In this document: in pieces, positions 26,491-35,269 of the stretch
Position numbering within the stretch: the stretch's first letter is position 1
How the letters are laid out: each line of letters opens with the position of its first letter
Made by a program: the position numbers and the translations under genes
The notes under the pieces: generated by a model
What the model was told of the DNA's origin: nothing
Databases searched by the model: none
The model's input: only the letters and a program-made list of their open reading frames with translations
NCBI RefSeq assembly: GCF_000383235.1
Contig: NZ_KB910949.1
Span: 1-57,225 of the forward strand
Source: Bacillus sp. 123MFChir2
GTDB lineage: Bacteria; Bacillota; Bacilli; Bacillales; Bacillaceae_G
Length of the DNA stretch: 57,225 nt
Reading direction: 5' to 3'

Positions 26491-26667
26491 AATACGATAT
26501 TGGTACATAAGTCACTCTCTTTTCCTCTTAAATAGAAAGAAGTTTTCAATATAAATAGTAGTTTTTGAGGCATATAAAGAGTTCATTTTTTACCATTTTA
26601 TTAATATATTATACAAAGGAATAATTAATATGTTTATAAGAATATATATATGAATGAAGGGGTGTAA

Positions 26668-26895
26668 ATGGTAAGAAGGGTTTATAAAATGTATGTGCCG
26701 AGATTTAGAACGATTTCTATTACTGGAGCAGTTTTAGATGTAGATGTGTCTCAGGAAGAATTTGCAACTGAGTTTTTGAAGTGGGTGGAGTCAAAGGATT
26801 GGTCATTTATTGGGGTGACGGAGGAGATAACGGAAGAGGAAGCGAAAAAAAGGTTTATGGATCTTTTTAGTGATGAGGAAGATAAGGAGGAGTGA
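26668..26895 (+). CDS. Small acidic hypothetical protein
   Basis: A 75 aa protein: a basic start (MVRRVYKMYVPRFR), a beta-rich middle (TISITGAVLDVDVSQEEFATEFLKWVES) and a very acidic tail (EEEAKKRFMDLFSDEEDKEE). AAGGGGTG precedes the ATG, and a terminator whose stem uses the end of the gene follows at once, both of which support a real gene. No family name is recognised; the EEFATEFLKWVESKDW part resembles short Bacillus proteins of unknown function. Confidence 0.6.
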   Translation: MVRRVYKMYVPRFRTISITGAVLDVDVSQEEFATEFLKWVESKDWSFIGVTEEITEEEAKKRFMDLFSDEEDKEE

Positions 26896-26911
26896 TTCCT
26901 CCTATTTTTTA
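26885..26911 (+). terminator. Terminator overlapping the preceding stop codon
   Basis: AGGAGGA pairs with TCCTCCT around GTGAT, followed by ATTTTTTAT. Confidence 0.75.
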
Positions 26912-27044
26912 TCCATTGTTTTTCTGTCTTTTTTTGTAAAATTATGATATACTGGAAAACGGTAAATAAAAGGTAGTGTCGTATTCCTTTTGATTTTTAT
27001 AATAGAGAACGTATACATATAGAGTTAAGAAAAAGGAGAAGTGT

Positions 27045-28280
27045 ATGTTTAATTACAAGAAAATTTCGGCTCTTATTATTGTGAGTTTGTTATTTTTACT
27101 TTCGCCTGTTAAGTTGTATGCAGAGAGTGTACCAGCGCCGGAGGTATTTGGACAGTTTGCGGTGTCAATTGATGCGAAAACAGGTGATGTTTTATATGAT
27201 AAGAATGCGCATCAACACGCTTTTCCAGCTAGTATAACGAAAGTGTTGACGGGTATTTTGTTGATGGAGAATGTACAGCCTGGAGAGCAAATTGCTTTTT
27301 CTCAAAAAGCTCTTGAACAGGATAAAAGTAATTATCAAATTGAATTTCAACCAGGTGAAACGATAGATCGTGATACGGCGCTTATGATTTTGATGGTGCT
27401 GAGTGCAAATGATGTAGCATATGCGATTGCGGAGCATGTGGCAGGAAGTCCGGAAAATTTTGCTAAGATGATGAATGAGAAGGCAGTGCAGTTAGGTGCA
27501 AAGGATAGTCATTTTGTTACGCCAAATGGTCTTCATGATCCAAATCATTATACAACGGCATATGATATGGCGATGATTACAAGGGGTGTGATGAAGCATC
27601 CAGAAATTATGAAGGCAATGAATACGAAGCGAACAAATGTTACAACGTCAAGACAAAGTGCGTCTATTTTTAATAAAGGACAATATTTTGAAAATCCAAA
27701 TTGTATTGGCGGGAAAACGGGTTTTACAAATGAGGCGCGTAATACACTTGTACAAATGAATGAAAAAGATGGAAATCGTATTGTGAATGTCGTAATGGCT
27801 TCACAAAGGCCAGAAATTTATGAAGATATGAGAAAGCTTGCTGATTATGCATTTCCGCAGTTTGCAAAGCAGCAAGTGTTAGATAAAAACAATTGGACAA
27901 AGCAAATGCTTTACTTGAATAAATCAGTAGATGGTGAGTTGGAGCGAAGCGTTGATCTTGAATTAAAACAAGGGGAAGCGAAAAATGTCCAAGCTGTTTT
28001 TAAAGAAAAGCATGTCGATGAAGCGAATTTATATAAAACAGGTCTTCACCGTGGTGATGTGATTGGGACTGTAGATTTGAAAAAGAATGATCAAACGATA
28101 GAAAGTATTAATGTTCTTTCGAAAGAAGATGTTGCGTTTGAGAAGCCAAAAGCGAATATTATAACAAAATCTACTTTTTCGTATGAGCTAATAGCTGGCA
28201 TTGGCGCAGTTATTCTTATTATTATTAGTATTGGGGTATTTCTTTGGAATCGTAAGAGACAGAAGATGTTGTCGCGATGA
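27045..28280 (+). CDS. D-alanyl-D-alanine carboxypeptidase (low-mass PBP, DacF/DacA-like)
   Basis: A 411 aa exported peptidoglycan carboxypeptidase that trims the terminal D-Ala of the pentapeptide. A signal peptide (residues 1-26, ending LYAES) precedes the S11 domain: Ser63 and Lys66 in FPASITKVLTG, SAN at 120-122 in LSANDVAYA, and GGKTGFTNEA with the KTG triad near 226. A PBP5-like beta domain follows (about 280-370). A C-terminal membrane helix (AGIGAVILIIISIGVFLW) ends in RKRQKMLSR; this transmembrane ending is unlike the amphipathic anchor of classical DacA. AAGGAG precedes the ATG. It is not in an operon with sporulation genes. Confidence 0.92.
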   Translation: MFNYKKISALIIVSLLFLLSPVKLYAESVPAPEVFGQFAVSIDAKTGDVLYDKNAHQHAFPASITKVLTGILLMENVQPGEQIAFSQKALEQDKSNYQIEFQPGETIDRDTALMILMVLSANDVAYAIAEHVAGSPENFAKMMNEKAVQLGAKDSHFVTPNGLHDPNHYTTAYDMAMITRGVMKHPEIMKAMNTKRTNVTTSRQSASIFNKGQYFENPNCIGGKTGFTNEARNTLVQMNEKDGNRIVNVVMASQRPEIYEDMRKLADYAFPQFAKQQVLDKNNWTKQMLYLNKSVDGELERSVDLELKQGEAKNVQAVFKEKHVDEANLYKTGLHRGDVIGTVDLKKNDQTIESINVLSKEDVAFEKPKANIITKSTFSYELIAGIGAVILIIISIGVFLWNRKRQKMLSR

Positions 28281-28311
28281 AAATAGGCAAATTCATTTTG
28301 CCTATTTTTTA
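28280..28311 (+). terminator. Terminator after the carboxypeptidase gene
   Basis: AAATAGGCAAA pairs with TTTGCCTATTT around a short loop, followed by TTTT, directly at the stop codon. Confidence 0.8.
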
Positions 28312-28332
28312 TTGTGTTTTTTGAATATTCGT

Positions 28333-28364
28333 TATAATATAGTTGTGAGTTCTTTAAAAAGAAC
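28333..28364 (+). promoter_or_regulatory. sipW promoter region with SinR box
   Basis: TATAAT at 28333-28338 is followed by GTTCTTTAAAAAGAAC (28349-28364), two inverted copies of the SinR recognition heptamer GTTCTTT. Placement just downstream of the start point suits repression of sipW-tasA by SinR. Confidence 0.75.
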
Positions 28365-28430
28365 GTCGAATATGAATGTTTTTTGCGATTTGCTTATATA
28401 AAGACGAAATAAAAGAAAGGAAGGAAACAG

Positions 28431-29006
28431 ATGAAGTTAGTATGGAAAGTGATTAGTAATATCATTTCTTTTGTTTTGTTTACGATTATGGTTGTTTTAG
28501 CGTTTGTTGTTATTTCGTCAAAGGCGAGTGGCAGTGATCCAACGGTGATGGGATACCAATTCAAAGCGGTATTATCAGGATCGATGGAACCTACGTTTTT
28601 AACAGGATCTGTTATTGCAATTGAACCGACAAAAGATGGTTCAAAGTATAAAAAAGGCGATGTTATTACGTTTAAAGAGAAAGATAACAAGATTGTGACG
28701 CACCGCATTATTGATGTGAAAAATATAAATGGAAAAGTGGCCTATGAAACAAAAGGAGACAATAATAATGGTCCTGATTTAAACCCGGTTCTTCCTGAAA
28801 ATGTAATCGGAAAATATGCGGATATTACTGCTCCGTATGTTGGTTATTTATTAAGTTATGCAAATTCAAAAGCCGGGGCAGCATTGTTATTAATTATTCC
28901 AGGGGTTTTATTGTTAGGATATTCTGTGGTTACTATTTTTGGAGCAATACGCAACATTGATTCTGAAAAGAAAAGCAAGTCTTCCGATGCAGGGCAATCA
29001 GTATAG
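28431..29006 (+). CDS. sipW: Signal peptidase I, SipW type
   Basis: A 191 aa ER-type signal peptidase that processes TasA-family precursors in Bacillus. Catalytic Ser51 lies in VLSGSMEPTF and His91 in KIVTHRI replaces the lysine of ordinary bacterial signal peptidases; GDNNNGPD (about 105-112) is the third conserved box. An N-terminal helix (residues 11-29) and a C-terminal helix (LLLIIPGVLLLGYSVV) anchor it. It is followed 65 bp later by tasA, its expected substrate gene. A SinR box overlaps the promoter region. AAAGGAAGG precedes the ATG. Confidence 0.95.
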   Translation: MKLVWKVISNIISFVLFTIMVVLAFVVISSKASGSDPTVMGYQFKAVLSGSMEPTFLTGSVIAIEPTKDGSKYKKGDVITFKEKDNKIVTHRIIDVKNINGKVAYETKGDNNNGPDLNPVLPENVIGKYADITAPYVGYLLSYANSKAGAALLLIIPGVLLLGYSVVTIFGAIRNIDSEKKSKSSDAGQSV

Positions 29007-29071
29007 AATGGTTATACTCTTCAATTATTGAAGGTTAACAATATATGTAGAGCTTAGGGGGGAGAAGTGGA

Positions 29072-29644
29072 GTGACATTAAAAAAGAAGTTAGGAATAGG
29101 CGTAGCGTCAGCAGTACTTGGAGCAGCACTGGTTGGCGGAGGAACATTTGCGTACTTTAGTGACAAAGAAGTATCAAATAATACGTTTGCAGCAGGTACG
29201 CTTGATTTAGTAGCAAATCCAACGACAATTGTTAATGTAGACAATCTTAAACCTGGTGATACAATTAAACGTGATTTTAAACTAGAGAATAAAGGTTCTT
29301 TAGATATTAAAAAAGTACTACTTCAAACAGATTATAGTGTAGTAGATACAAAGGGAGATAATAAAGAGGACTTTGGTAAACATATTAAAGTTATTTTCTT
29401 AAAAAATGTTGATAAACATGAAACAGTCGTGAAAGAAACAACGTTAGATAAATTAAAGAACGACACGAATGATCTTATTGCCTGGTTTTGGGATGAGAAA
29501 GGTATTTCTGCGGGGAATTCTGATAAATTCACTGTGAAATTTGAATTTGTTGATAATGGCAAGAATCAAAATGAATTCCAAGGCGATAAACTTCAATTGA
29601 AATGGACTTTTGATGCGCAGCAAACTGCTGGTGAGGAAAGGTAA
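29072..29644 (+). CDS. tasA: TasA, biofilm matrix fibre protein (camelysin family)
   Basis: A 190 aa secreted protein of the TasA/CalY (peptidase M73) family. The N-terminal export segment (LGIGVASAVLGAALVGGGTFAYFSD) ends in the FAYFSDKE sequence recognised by SipW. It is followed by the conserved NTFAAGTLDLVANP, NVDNLKPGDTIKRDF and the closing NEFQGDKLQLKWTFDAQQT. TasA-family proteins assemble into matrix fibres; the metalloprotease activity once claimed for camelysin is not obvious from any HEXXH motif. Start is GTG after GGGGGGAGAAG. Placement right after sipW marks it as the TasA orthologue; calY lies 2 kb on. Confidence 0.93.
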   Translation: MTLKKKLGIGVASAVLGAALVGGGTFAYFSDKEVSNNTFAAGTLDLVANPTTIVNVDNLKPGDTIKRDFKLENKGSLDIKKVLLQTDYSVVDTKGDNKEDFGKHIKVIFLKNVDKHETVVKETTLDKLKNDTNDLIAWFWDEKGISAGNSDKFTVKFEFVDNGKNQNEFQGDKLQLKWTFDAQQTAGEER

Positions 29645-29660
29645 AGTTTAAGGAATCCAC

Positions 29661-29709
29661 AAGACTATCTTTACTAGATGGTCTTGTTCTTTATAAAGAA
29701 TGTTATAAT
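29661..29709 (+). promoter_or_regulatory. tasA terminator overlapping a SinR box and promoter
   Basis: AAGACTATCT pairs with AGATGGTCTT as the sipW-tasA terminator. Its T-rich tail is part of GTTCTTTATAAAGAAT (29686-29701), a SinR box with one mismatch. TATAAT at 29704-29709 would be the -10 of the next gene, so SinR would sit just upstream of the -10. Confidence 0.6.
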
Positions 29710-29751
29710 CCTTTATAAGGAATATAAATTCATCTAATGGCAGGTGTGAAT

Positions 29752-30495
29752 ATGAAAAAATCATCAAGGAAAGTAAGGAATATACTTATATTACCATGTA
29801 TCGGTTCTATAGCTTTTTATATGGGATCTCAAGTTGTGACACATACAGAAGCATCTTATGTAAGTCAGCCAAAAGTAGAGGCAACCTTATCAACTGCGAT
29901 AGTTTTTCCGAAAACAATTGAAAAGTTAACAGGGGAAGCAAAGCAACATAAAGAAGCGATTTTCAATCATTTCAATGCGATCAATCATGAAGGAAAAGGA
30001 ACAGTTGCAGAATTAGATGGGAAGCTCGCTCTATGGAAGCAGCACCGCGAAGCAATCAAGACGGAAATCGCAGCGCTGCAAGCTAATTTTACGGAGATCG
30101 ATTCCTATTATAAAACAGCAGTAGAAGGTGTAAAGAAAAATAAAGAGAGTTCTGCACAAGAAGTATTGAAATATGTCCAAACTGGTTTTAATGAAGTGCA
30201 AAGTATTCGCAGTGAAGTTGAGAAACAAGCAGTTTTACAAAAAGTAGATGAACGCATTGGAGCATTAGAAAAACAAATAAATGAAGAGAAAAAGAAACAA
30301 GCAAACAGTGTTCAAATCATATCACCTGTACAACCTTCAAATTCTTCTCAGCAAACAGAGCAGCTTCCAAAACAAGAAGAGAAAAAGCAGGAGAATCATT
30401 CAAATGAAGAGCAGTTGAAACAAAAACAACCAGTTACCCCGCCAGCGCAACCTGAGGAAAAGAAAGAAGGATCAGTTACAGAAACAAAGCAGTAA
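29752..30495 (+). CDS. DUF4047 family secreted protein
   Basis: A 247 aa protein, found next to tasA in the B. cereus group. An N-terminal hydrophobic stretch (ILILPCIGSIAFYMG) is followed by HTEASYVSQPKVEATLSTA, whose EASYVSQ resembles the SipW-type export region. A long helical segment rich in Lys, Glu and Gln follows (about 55-185), then a disordered Gln/Pro/Glu/Lys tail. I recall the equivalent gene in the type strain being reported to affect biofilm; the mechanism is not evident from sequence. ATG 29752 with GGCAGGTGTG upstream was preferred to 29737. A SinR box lies in its promoter, in line with a matrix role. Confidence 0.8.
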   Translation: MKKSSRKVRNILILPCIGSIAFYMGSQVVTHTEASYVSQPKVEATLSTAIVFPKTIEKLTGEAKQHKEAIFNHFNAINHEGKGTVAELDGKLALWKQHREAIKTEIAALQANFTEIDSYYKTAVEGVKKNKESSAQEVLKYVQTGFNEVQSIRSEVEKQAVLQKVDERIGALEKQINEEKKKQANSVQIISPVQPSNSSQQTEQLPKQEEKKQENHSNEEQLKQKQPVTPPAQPEEKKEGSVTETKQ

Positions 30496-30637
30496 CACAT
30501 ACTTGTAAGGAAAGGCTAAAAAAATAGATTTCACGCGAATGTAGATACGACTAAAAATACCTTCCAAGATGAAAACTGAATTTCAGATGTACATTCCATA
30601 CATTGATAAGATACAGGCAAAGATAGCGTTGTTAATT

Positions 30638-30660
30638 GAAAAGGCGAGTTGCCTTTTCTT
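30638..30660 (+). terminator. Terminator after the DUF4047 gene; degenerate stretch before it
   Basis: AAAAGGC and GCCTTTT flank a 5-base loop and are followed by CTTATTT. From 30525 to 30600 one frame reads FHANVDTTKNTFQDEN before a stop, with no start codon, and could be a small coding remnant. Confidence 0.6.
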
Positions 30661-30685
30661 ATTTCATATTTTATGAGGGATGATT

Positions 30686-31339
30686 ATGAAACGGAAAAAG
30701 CTGTGGTATATCGTGATCGTATATTGTATAGTTGCATTCATCATTGGGATTACAACAAGTATGGAAAAAGTGCTCGCTAAGGAGCGTAAGGAAATTGATT
30801 TAAGTTTAACACCAAAAGAGATGCTATTTGATGTAACGAAGGATATGAAGCCTGGGGACTGGGCGAAGCGGAGCATCCGTGTGAATAATGACGGGGCAGC
30901 GGGATTTTTATATACGATGTCTGCTGAGTTTACAGAAGGATCGAAAAAGCTATATGATGGATTAACATTAGAGATAAAGGATCAGCAAGAACAGGTTCTT
31001 TATAAAGGGAATTTAAGTGGTTTTACAAAGCTAAAAGGACGTACATTATCTGCGGGGCAGAGTGAACAATTACAATATATTGTGCGCTTTCCTGAGGAAT
31101 TAGGAAATGAGTATCAAGGATTAGAAACACAAGTTAAGTTTGTATTTTATGCTGAAGAAGACGGTGGTCATATTGGCGAACCGAAAGATTCTAATGGCAG
31201 TACGAATGGAAATGATTCAGAAAATCATATAAAACTATTACCGCGTACAGGTGCTGATTATATGTATTCCGTTTTAATCGGAATTGGAATGATGGTGATG
31301 GGATTCTTTGTGTATGGAAAACGAATGAAGCGAAAATAA
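30686..31339 (+). CDS. LPXTG wall-anchored protein with TasA/CalY-like domain
   Basis: A 217 aa surface protein. A signal segment (IVIVYCIVAFIIGITTSME, residues 8-26) leads to KERKEIDLSLTPKEM. The ectodomain (about 35-155) follows the layout of its neighbours TasA and CalY: DMKPGDWAKRSIRVNNDGAAGF here against NLKPGDTIKRDFKLENKGSLDI there, and GNEYQGLETQVKFVFYAEE against NEFQGDKLQLKWTFDAQ. A Gly/Asn/Ser linker is followed by the sortase signal LPRTGADYM, a membrane helix and KRMKRK. It could tie matrix fibres to peptidoglycan, a part played by TapA in B. subtilis; this is inference. ATG 30686 with GAGGG upstream was preferred to 30680. Confidence 0.75.
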   Translation: MKRKKLWYIVIVYCIVAFIIGITTSMEKVLAKERKEIDLSLTPKEMLFDVTKDMKPGDWAKRSIRVNNDGAAGFLYTMSAEFTEGSKKLYDGLTLEIKDQQEQVLYKGNLSGFTKLKGRTLSAGQSEQLQYIVRFPEELGNEYQGLETQVKFVFYAEEDGGHIGEPKDSNGSTNGNDSENHIKLLPRTGADYMYSVLIGIGMMVMGFFVYGKRMKRK

Positions 31340-31469
31340 AAGAAAGTATTATATATGTATAAAAAAAGAGAAATTGTAAGGAAAGTGACGGAAAAGAAAG
31401 AAAAGTAAATTAAAACGTTAAAAAAACAGAAAATACAGAACTTTTTGAGGTTTTATTTTTACACTTCAT

Positions 31470-31485
31470 GTTCTTTATAATGAAC
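31470..31485 (+). promoter_or_regulatory. SinR box overlapping the calY -10 region
   Basis: GTTCTTTATAATGAAC contains a full GTTCTTT heptamer and a partial inverted partner. TATAAT (31476-31481) lies inside it, so SinR binding would block RNA polymerase. A small hairpin CTCTTAT/ATAAGAG (31580-31597) sits in the roughly 140 base leader. Confidence 0.7.
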
Positions 31486-31630
31486 GAAAGAGACTTAGTA
31501 AAGAACATACATGGAGCAATTTTGGTAGCAGACGTGCAACGATTATGTCGAAACGAAGCAATTATTTTATTAGTTACATCTCTTATCTACATAAGAGCTA
31601 ACAATAAAAAGAAAATTGGGGGAATTTAGA

Positions 31631-32224
31631 ATGGGTCTTAAGAAAAAGTTAGGCATGGGAGTAGCATCAGCAGCATTAGGGTTATCTTTAATCGGTGGAG
31701 GAACGTTTGCATACTTTAGCGATAAAGAAGTATCTAACAATACATTTGCGGCAGGTACGTTAGATCTTGCGCTTAATCCAAAAACTATCGTTGATATCGA
31801 CAACTTAAAACCTGGCGATTCCGTGAAAAAAGAATTTTTATTACAAAATAAAGGTTCATTAGCAATTAAAGATGTAAAGTTAGCAACTAAATATGCAGTA
31901 ATCGATAGCAAAGGCGATAATAATGGTGAAGATTTTGGTAAGCACATTAAAGTGAAGTTTATCTGGAACTGGGATAAACAAAGCGAGCCAGTCTATGAAA
32001 CTACGTTAGCTGATCTGCAAAACGCAGATCCAGATGTAATTGCAAAAGATGTATTTGCTCCTGAATGGGCTGAAGAAGGCGGCTTAAAAGCTGGTACAGA
32101 GGATTATTTATGGGTACAATTCGTTTTCGAAGATAATGGACAAGACCAAAACATCTTCCAAGGCGATAAATTGAACTTAGAATGGACTTTCAATGCTTCA
32201 CAAACTGATGGTGAAGAGAAGTAA
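31631..32224 (+). CDS. calY: Camelysin CalY
   Basis: A 197 aa cell-surface and matrix protein of the TasA family, about 60 percent like the tasA product here by eye. It has the same export segment (LGMGVASAALGLSLIGGGTF, then AYFSDKE), DIDNLKPGDSVKKEF and the ending NIFQGDKLNLEWTFNASQT. In B. cereus CalY contributes to biofilm and is a surface adhesin and virulence-linked protein. ATG 31631 follows GGGGG; a TTG frame start at 31616 is spurious. It has its own SinR-controlled promoter and terminator. Confidence 0.95.
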   Translation: MGLKKKLGMGVASAALGLSLIGGGTFAYFSDKEVSNNTFAAGTLDLALNPKTIVDIDNLKPGDSVKKEFLLQNKGSLAIKDVKLATKYAVIDSKGDNNGEDFGKHIKVKFIWNWDKQSEPVYETTLADLQNADPDVIAKDVFAPEWAEEGGLKAGTEDYLWVQFVFEDNGQDQNIFQGDKLNLEWTFNASQTDGEEK

Positions 32225-32233
32225 GTAATATAA

Positions 32234-32262
32234 TAAAAGCGGAGGATTTCCTCCGCTTTTTA
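32234..32262 (+). terminator. calY terminator
   Basis: AAAAGCGGAGGA pairs with TCCTCCGCTTTT around a tiny loop, followed by T residues, 10 bp after the stop. Confidence 0.85.
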
Positions 32263-32283
32263 TAATACAAATAAAAAGAGCAC

Positions 32284-32471
32284 TTATATATATGAATCCA
32301 TTTTGATTTTCCGACATATAGATGGCTGCTATGCAGAAAAAAAGGAGCTTCCACTCGCTTTCTGACTTTGTTTAAACTGCGCATGTGGCAGTAAAAGGCC
32401 CTGACCGCTTCTATGCATGGGCCCACCTAAAAAGATGGTTTTATGTCAGTTTTTTAATTTGGATTTATATA
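32284..32471 (-). repeat. bcr1-type repeat copy G
   Basis: On the minus strand it runs from TATATAAATCCAAATTAAAA to GGATTCATATATATAAG. About 13 bp (CCAGATGCTCTCG) are missing after CTATGCATGG. It splits a sequence that is continuous in the second copy of the sinR-inhA duplication (35334-35373). Confidence 0.85.
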
Positions 32472-32485
32472 GAAAGTACCTTTCC

Positions 32486-32672
32486 CGCATCATTTTTGTT
32501 TCTGTTTCCACTTATTAAACTCTAAAAATTTACGAAATTGTTCTTTTAATTCCATGCCTCAAAATATTAGATACTTCCGCACTGCTCATATTCATATCTA
32601 AAGCTTATTACAATAAATCAATCTATTCTGAATCAAGTATTTTTTGCTATCCGTTTGCACAAATGACGCCTT
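32486..32672 (-). pseudogene. Remnant of a second sinR-sinI pair
   Basis: Plus-strand 32486-32557 matches the 3' end of sinR (TTTCCACTTATTAAACTCTA and on to GTTCTTTTAA). It is fused directly to 32563-32672, which matches most of sinI (TCATATTCATATCTAAAGCT, then CCGTTTGCACAAATGACGCC). Nearly all of sinR is deleted. In the sinI part one base is lost after codon 6, the TGG codon is TAG and the GGAGG site is AAAGG. It lies between calY and inhA, where intact sinR-sinI sit in reference B. cereus genomes as I remember them. Confidence 0.9.
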
Positions 32673-32827
32673 TATTTCATTGATATTAGCTAATTTGTAT
32701 ATATATTTATCTGGAAAAAACGTAATTTTTCAAAAATATTACAAATTGAGACGATATATTGCAAAATAATAGAATTTTCTTTATTATCAAAACATTGGTA
32801 CATATTTTAATTTGGGGAGGAATAGGG

Positions 32828-35215
32828 ATGAAGAAAAAGCCTTTTAAAGTGCTGTCTACGCTTGCGGCGACAGCTGTACTTAGTTGCACATTTGGGTTTG
32901 GTAGTCAATCTGTTTATGCGGCAACACCGTCTAATGTAGGATCTTTAAGTCCAATCGACGATCATTTAATTCCAGACGATCGTTTAGCAGACGCACTCAA
33001 GAAACGCGGTGTAATTAGTGAATCTGCGTCGAAAGAAGACACATTAAAAGCTGTTGAAAAATACGTAGAGAAGAAAAAAGGTGAAAATGCTGGGAAAGAA
33101 CCAGCAGCAGGGGATAGTGTTACACGAGAAGCGTCTGACTTTTTGAAAAAGGTGAAAGATGCAAAAGCAGATGCGAAAGAAAAAGCAGATCAACCTGCTG
33201 GAGGGCCAGCAGCTGGGCAAGCTCCGGTTAAAGGGGGATTAAACGGAAAAGTACCAACTAGTTCAGCGAAGCAAAAAGGATATAATGGTGATGTTCGTAA
33301 AGATAAAGTACTTGTATTACTAGTAGAATATGCTGATTTTAAACATAACAATATTGATCAAGAACCAGGTTATATGTATTCAAACGATTTTAATCAAGAA
33401 CATTATCAAAAAATGTTATTTGGTGATGAGCCATTTACACTCTTTGATGGCTCAAAAATCCCAACATTTAAACACTATTATGAAGAGCAATCTGGTGGTA
33501 GTTATTCGGTCGATGGAACAGTAACAAAGTGGTTGACAGTTCCAGGTAAAGCAGCGGATTACGGTGCAGATGCTGGCGATGGCGGCCATGATAATAAAGG
33601 ACCAAAAGGACCACGCGATCTTGTAAAAGATGCATTAAAAGCAGCTGTAGATAGCGGTATTGATTTATCTGAATTTGACCAATTTGATCAATACGATGTC
33701 AATCAAGACGGAAATAAAGATCAGCCAGATGGTCTTATTGATCATTTAATGATTCTTCACGCTGGAGTTGGGCAAGAAGCAGGCGGTGGTAAATTAGGTG
33801 ATGACGCAATTTGGTCACATCGCTGGAATCTTGGAAAACCATATCCAATTGATGGCACAAAGGCAAAAGTTGATAACTGGGGCGGTAAAATGGCTGCATA
33901 CGATTATACAGTTGAGCCAGAAGACGGAGCAGTCGGCGTATTTGCACATGAATATGGTCATGATTTAGGTCTTCCAGATGAATATGATACAAAGTATTCT
34001 GGTGCAGGTGAGCCAATTCAATCTTGGTCTATTATGAGTGGCGGCAGCTGGGCAGGTAACATTGCAGGTACAACACCAACAAGTTTCTCACCGCAAAATA
34101 AAGAGTTTTTCCAAAAAACAATCGGTGGGAACTGGGCAAATATTGTTGAAGTCGATTATGATAAGTTAAATAAAGGTATTGGTTATGCAACATTCTTAGA
34201 TCAAAGTGTAACGAAATCAGCTCGTCCTGGTATGATTCGTGTTAACTTACCAGACAAAGATGTAAAAGGTATTCAGCCTGCATTTGGTAAGAAATATTAC
34301 TATAGTACAAAAGGTGATGACCTTCATACGACACTAGAAACGCCAGTATTTGATTTAACAAATGCGACAAATGCGAAGTTTGATTACAAATCATTGTATG
34401 AAATTGAAACTGGTTATGACTTCCTTGAAGTACATGCAGTGACAGAAAATGGTGCAAAAACGTTAGTGGATCGAATTGGCGAAAAGAATGTGAAAAATGG
34501 TATGGATACAACAGATGGTAAATGGGTAGATAAGTCATATGACTTAAGCCAATTTAAAGGTCAAAAAGTAAAACTAGTATTCGAATACATTACAGATGGT
34601 GGTTTAGCACCAAACGGTTTTACTCTTGATAATGCGGCATTAACTGTTGATGGAAATGTTGTGTTCTCTGATGATGCAGAAGGCGAAACAAAATTGAAAT
34701 TAAACGGTTTCGTTGTAGCAGATGGTTTTGATAAGAAGAAACATAACTACTATTTAGAGTGGAGAAACTACGCTGGTGCAGATGAAGCATTAAAACATGC
34801 TCGTGGTCCAGTGTACAATACAGGTCTTGTTGTATGGTATGCAGACACTAGTTACACAGATAACTGGGTTGGTGTTCACCCAGGAGATGGATTCTTAGGT
34901 GTTGTTGATTCTCATCCAGAGGCAATTGTGGGAACAGTAAACGGCAAACCAACTGTTGCAAATAGCACACGTTATCAAATTGCAGATGCTGCGTTCTCCT
35001 TTAACCAAACGCCAGCATGGAAAGTTGCATCTCCATCACGCGGAACATTTGATTACAAAGGGTTACCAGGTGTAGCGAAGTTTGATGATTCTAAAACGTA
35101 TATGAACAATTTAATCCCAGATGCAGGACGTAAAGTACCAAAGCTTGGATTGAAATTTGAAGTAGTTGGACAAGCAGATGATAATTCTGCAGGTGCAGTT
35201 CGTTTATATCGTTAA
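32828..35215 (+). CDS. inhA: Immune inhibitor A metalloprotease (InhA1-type, M6 family)
   Basis: A 795 aa secreted zinc protease that cleaves insect antibacterial peptides, matrix proteins and other secreted toxins and is found on the exosporium. A signal peptide (residues 1-34) is followed by a charged propeptide, then the M6 catalytic domain with His374-Glu375 and His378 in [17 protein letters not shown] later Met-turn region has [11 protein letters not shown]. The C-terminal part has MAM-like and beta domains ([30 protein letters not shown]). ATG 32828 has GGGGAGGAA upstream, while the frame is open to 32759. Length matches the family. No SinR box is seen near it, although SinR is known to influence inhA1. 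Confidence 0.95.
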   Translation: MKKKPFKVLSTLAATAVLSCTFGFGSQSVYAATPSNVGSLSPIDDHLIPDDRLADALKKRGVISESASKEDTLKAVEKYVEKKKGENAGKEPAAGDSVTREASDFLKKVKDAKADAKEKADQPAGGPAAGQAPVKGGLNGKVPTSSAKQKGYNGDVRKDKVLVLLVEYADFKHNNIDQEPGYMYSNDFNQEHYQKMLFGDEPFTLFDGSKIPTFKHYYEEQSGGSYSVDGTVTKWLTVPGKAADYGADAGDGGHDNKGPKGPRDLVKDALKAAVDSGIDLSEFDQFDQYDVNQDGNKDQPDGLIDHLMILHAGVGQEAGGGKLGDDAIWSHRWNLGKPYPIDGTKAKVDNWGGKMAAYDYTVEPEDGAVGVFAHEYGHDLGLPDEYDTKYSGAGEPIQSWSIMSGGSWAGNIAGTTPTSFSPQNKEFFQKTIGGNWANIVEVDYDKLNKGIGYATFLDQSVTKSARPGMIRVNLPDKDVKGIQPAFGKKYYYSTKGDDLHTTLETPVFDLTNATNAKFDYKSLYEIETGYDFLEVHAVTENGAKTLVDRIGEKNVKNGMDTTDGKWVDKSYDLSQFKGQKVKLVFEYITDGGLAPNGFTLDNAALTVDGNVVFSDDAEGETKLKLNGFVVADGFDKKKHNYYLEWRNYAGADEALKHARGPVYNTGLVVWYADTSYTDNWVGVHPGDGFLGVVDSHPEAIVGTVNGKPTVANSTRYQIADAAFSFNQTPAWKVASPSRGTFDYKGLPGVAKFDDSKTYMNNLIPDAGRKVPKLGLKFEVVGQADDNSAGAVRLYR

Positions 35216-35223
35216 TGATAGAA

Positions 35224-35262
35224 AAGCTGTTGAAGGGGATTCCTTTCAACAGCTTGTTTTTA
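35224..35262 (+). terminator. inhA terminator
   Basis: AAGCTGTTGAA pairs with TTCAACAGCTT and is followed by TGTTTTTAT. The same hairpin is repeated after the inhA remnant at 36562-36596. Confidence 0.85.
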
Positions 35263-35269
35263 TGTCTGA

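Noticed and set aside
29072-32224. Possibility that TasA and CalY are active metalloproteases (M73)
   Set aside because: No HEXXH or other obvious metal site is visible in either protein, so only the structural fibre role is stated.
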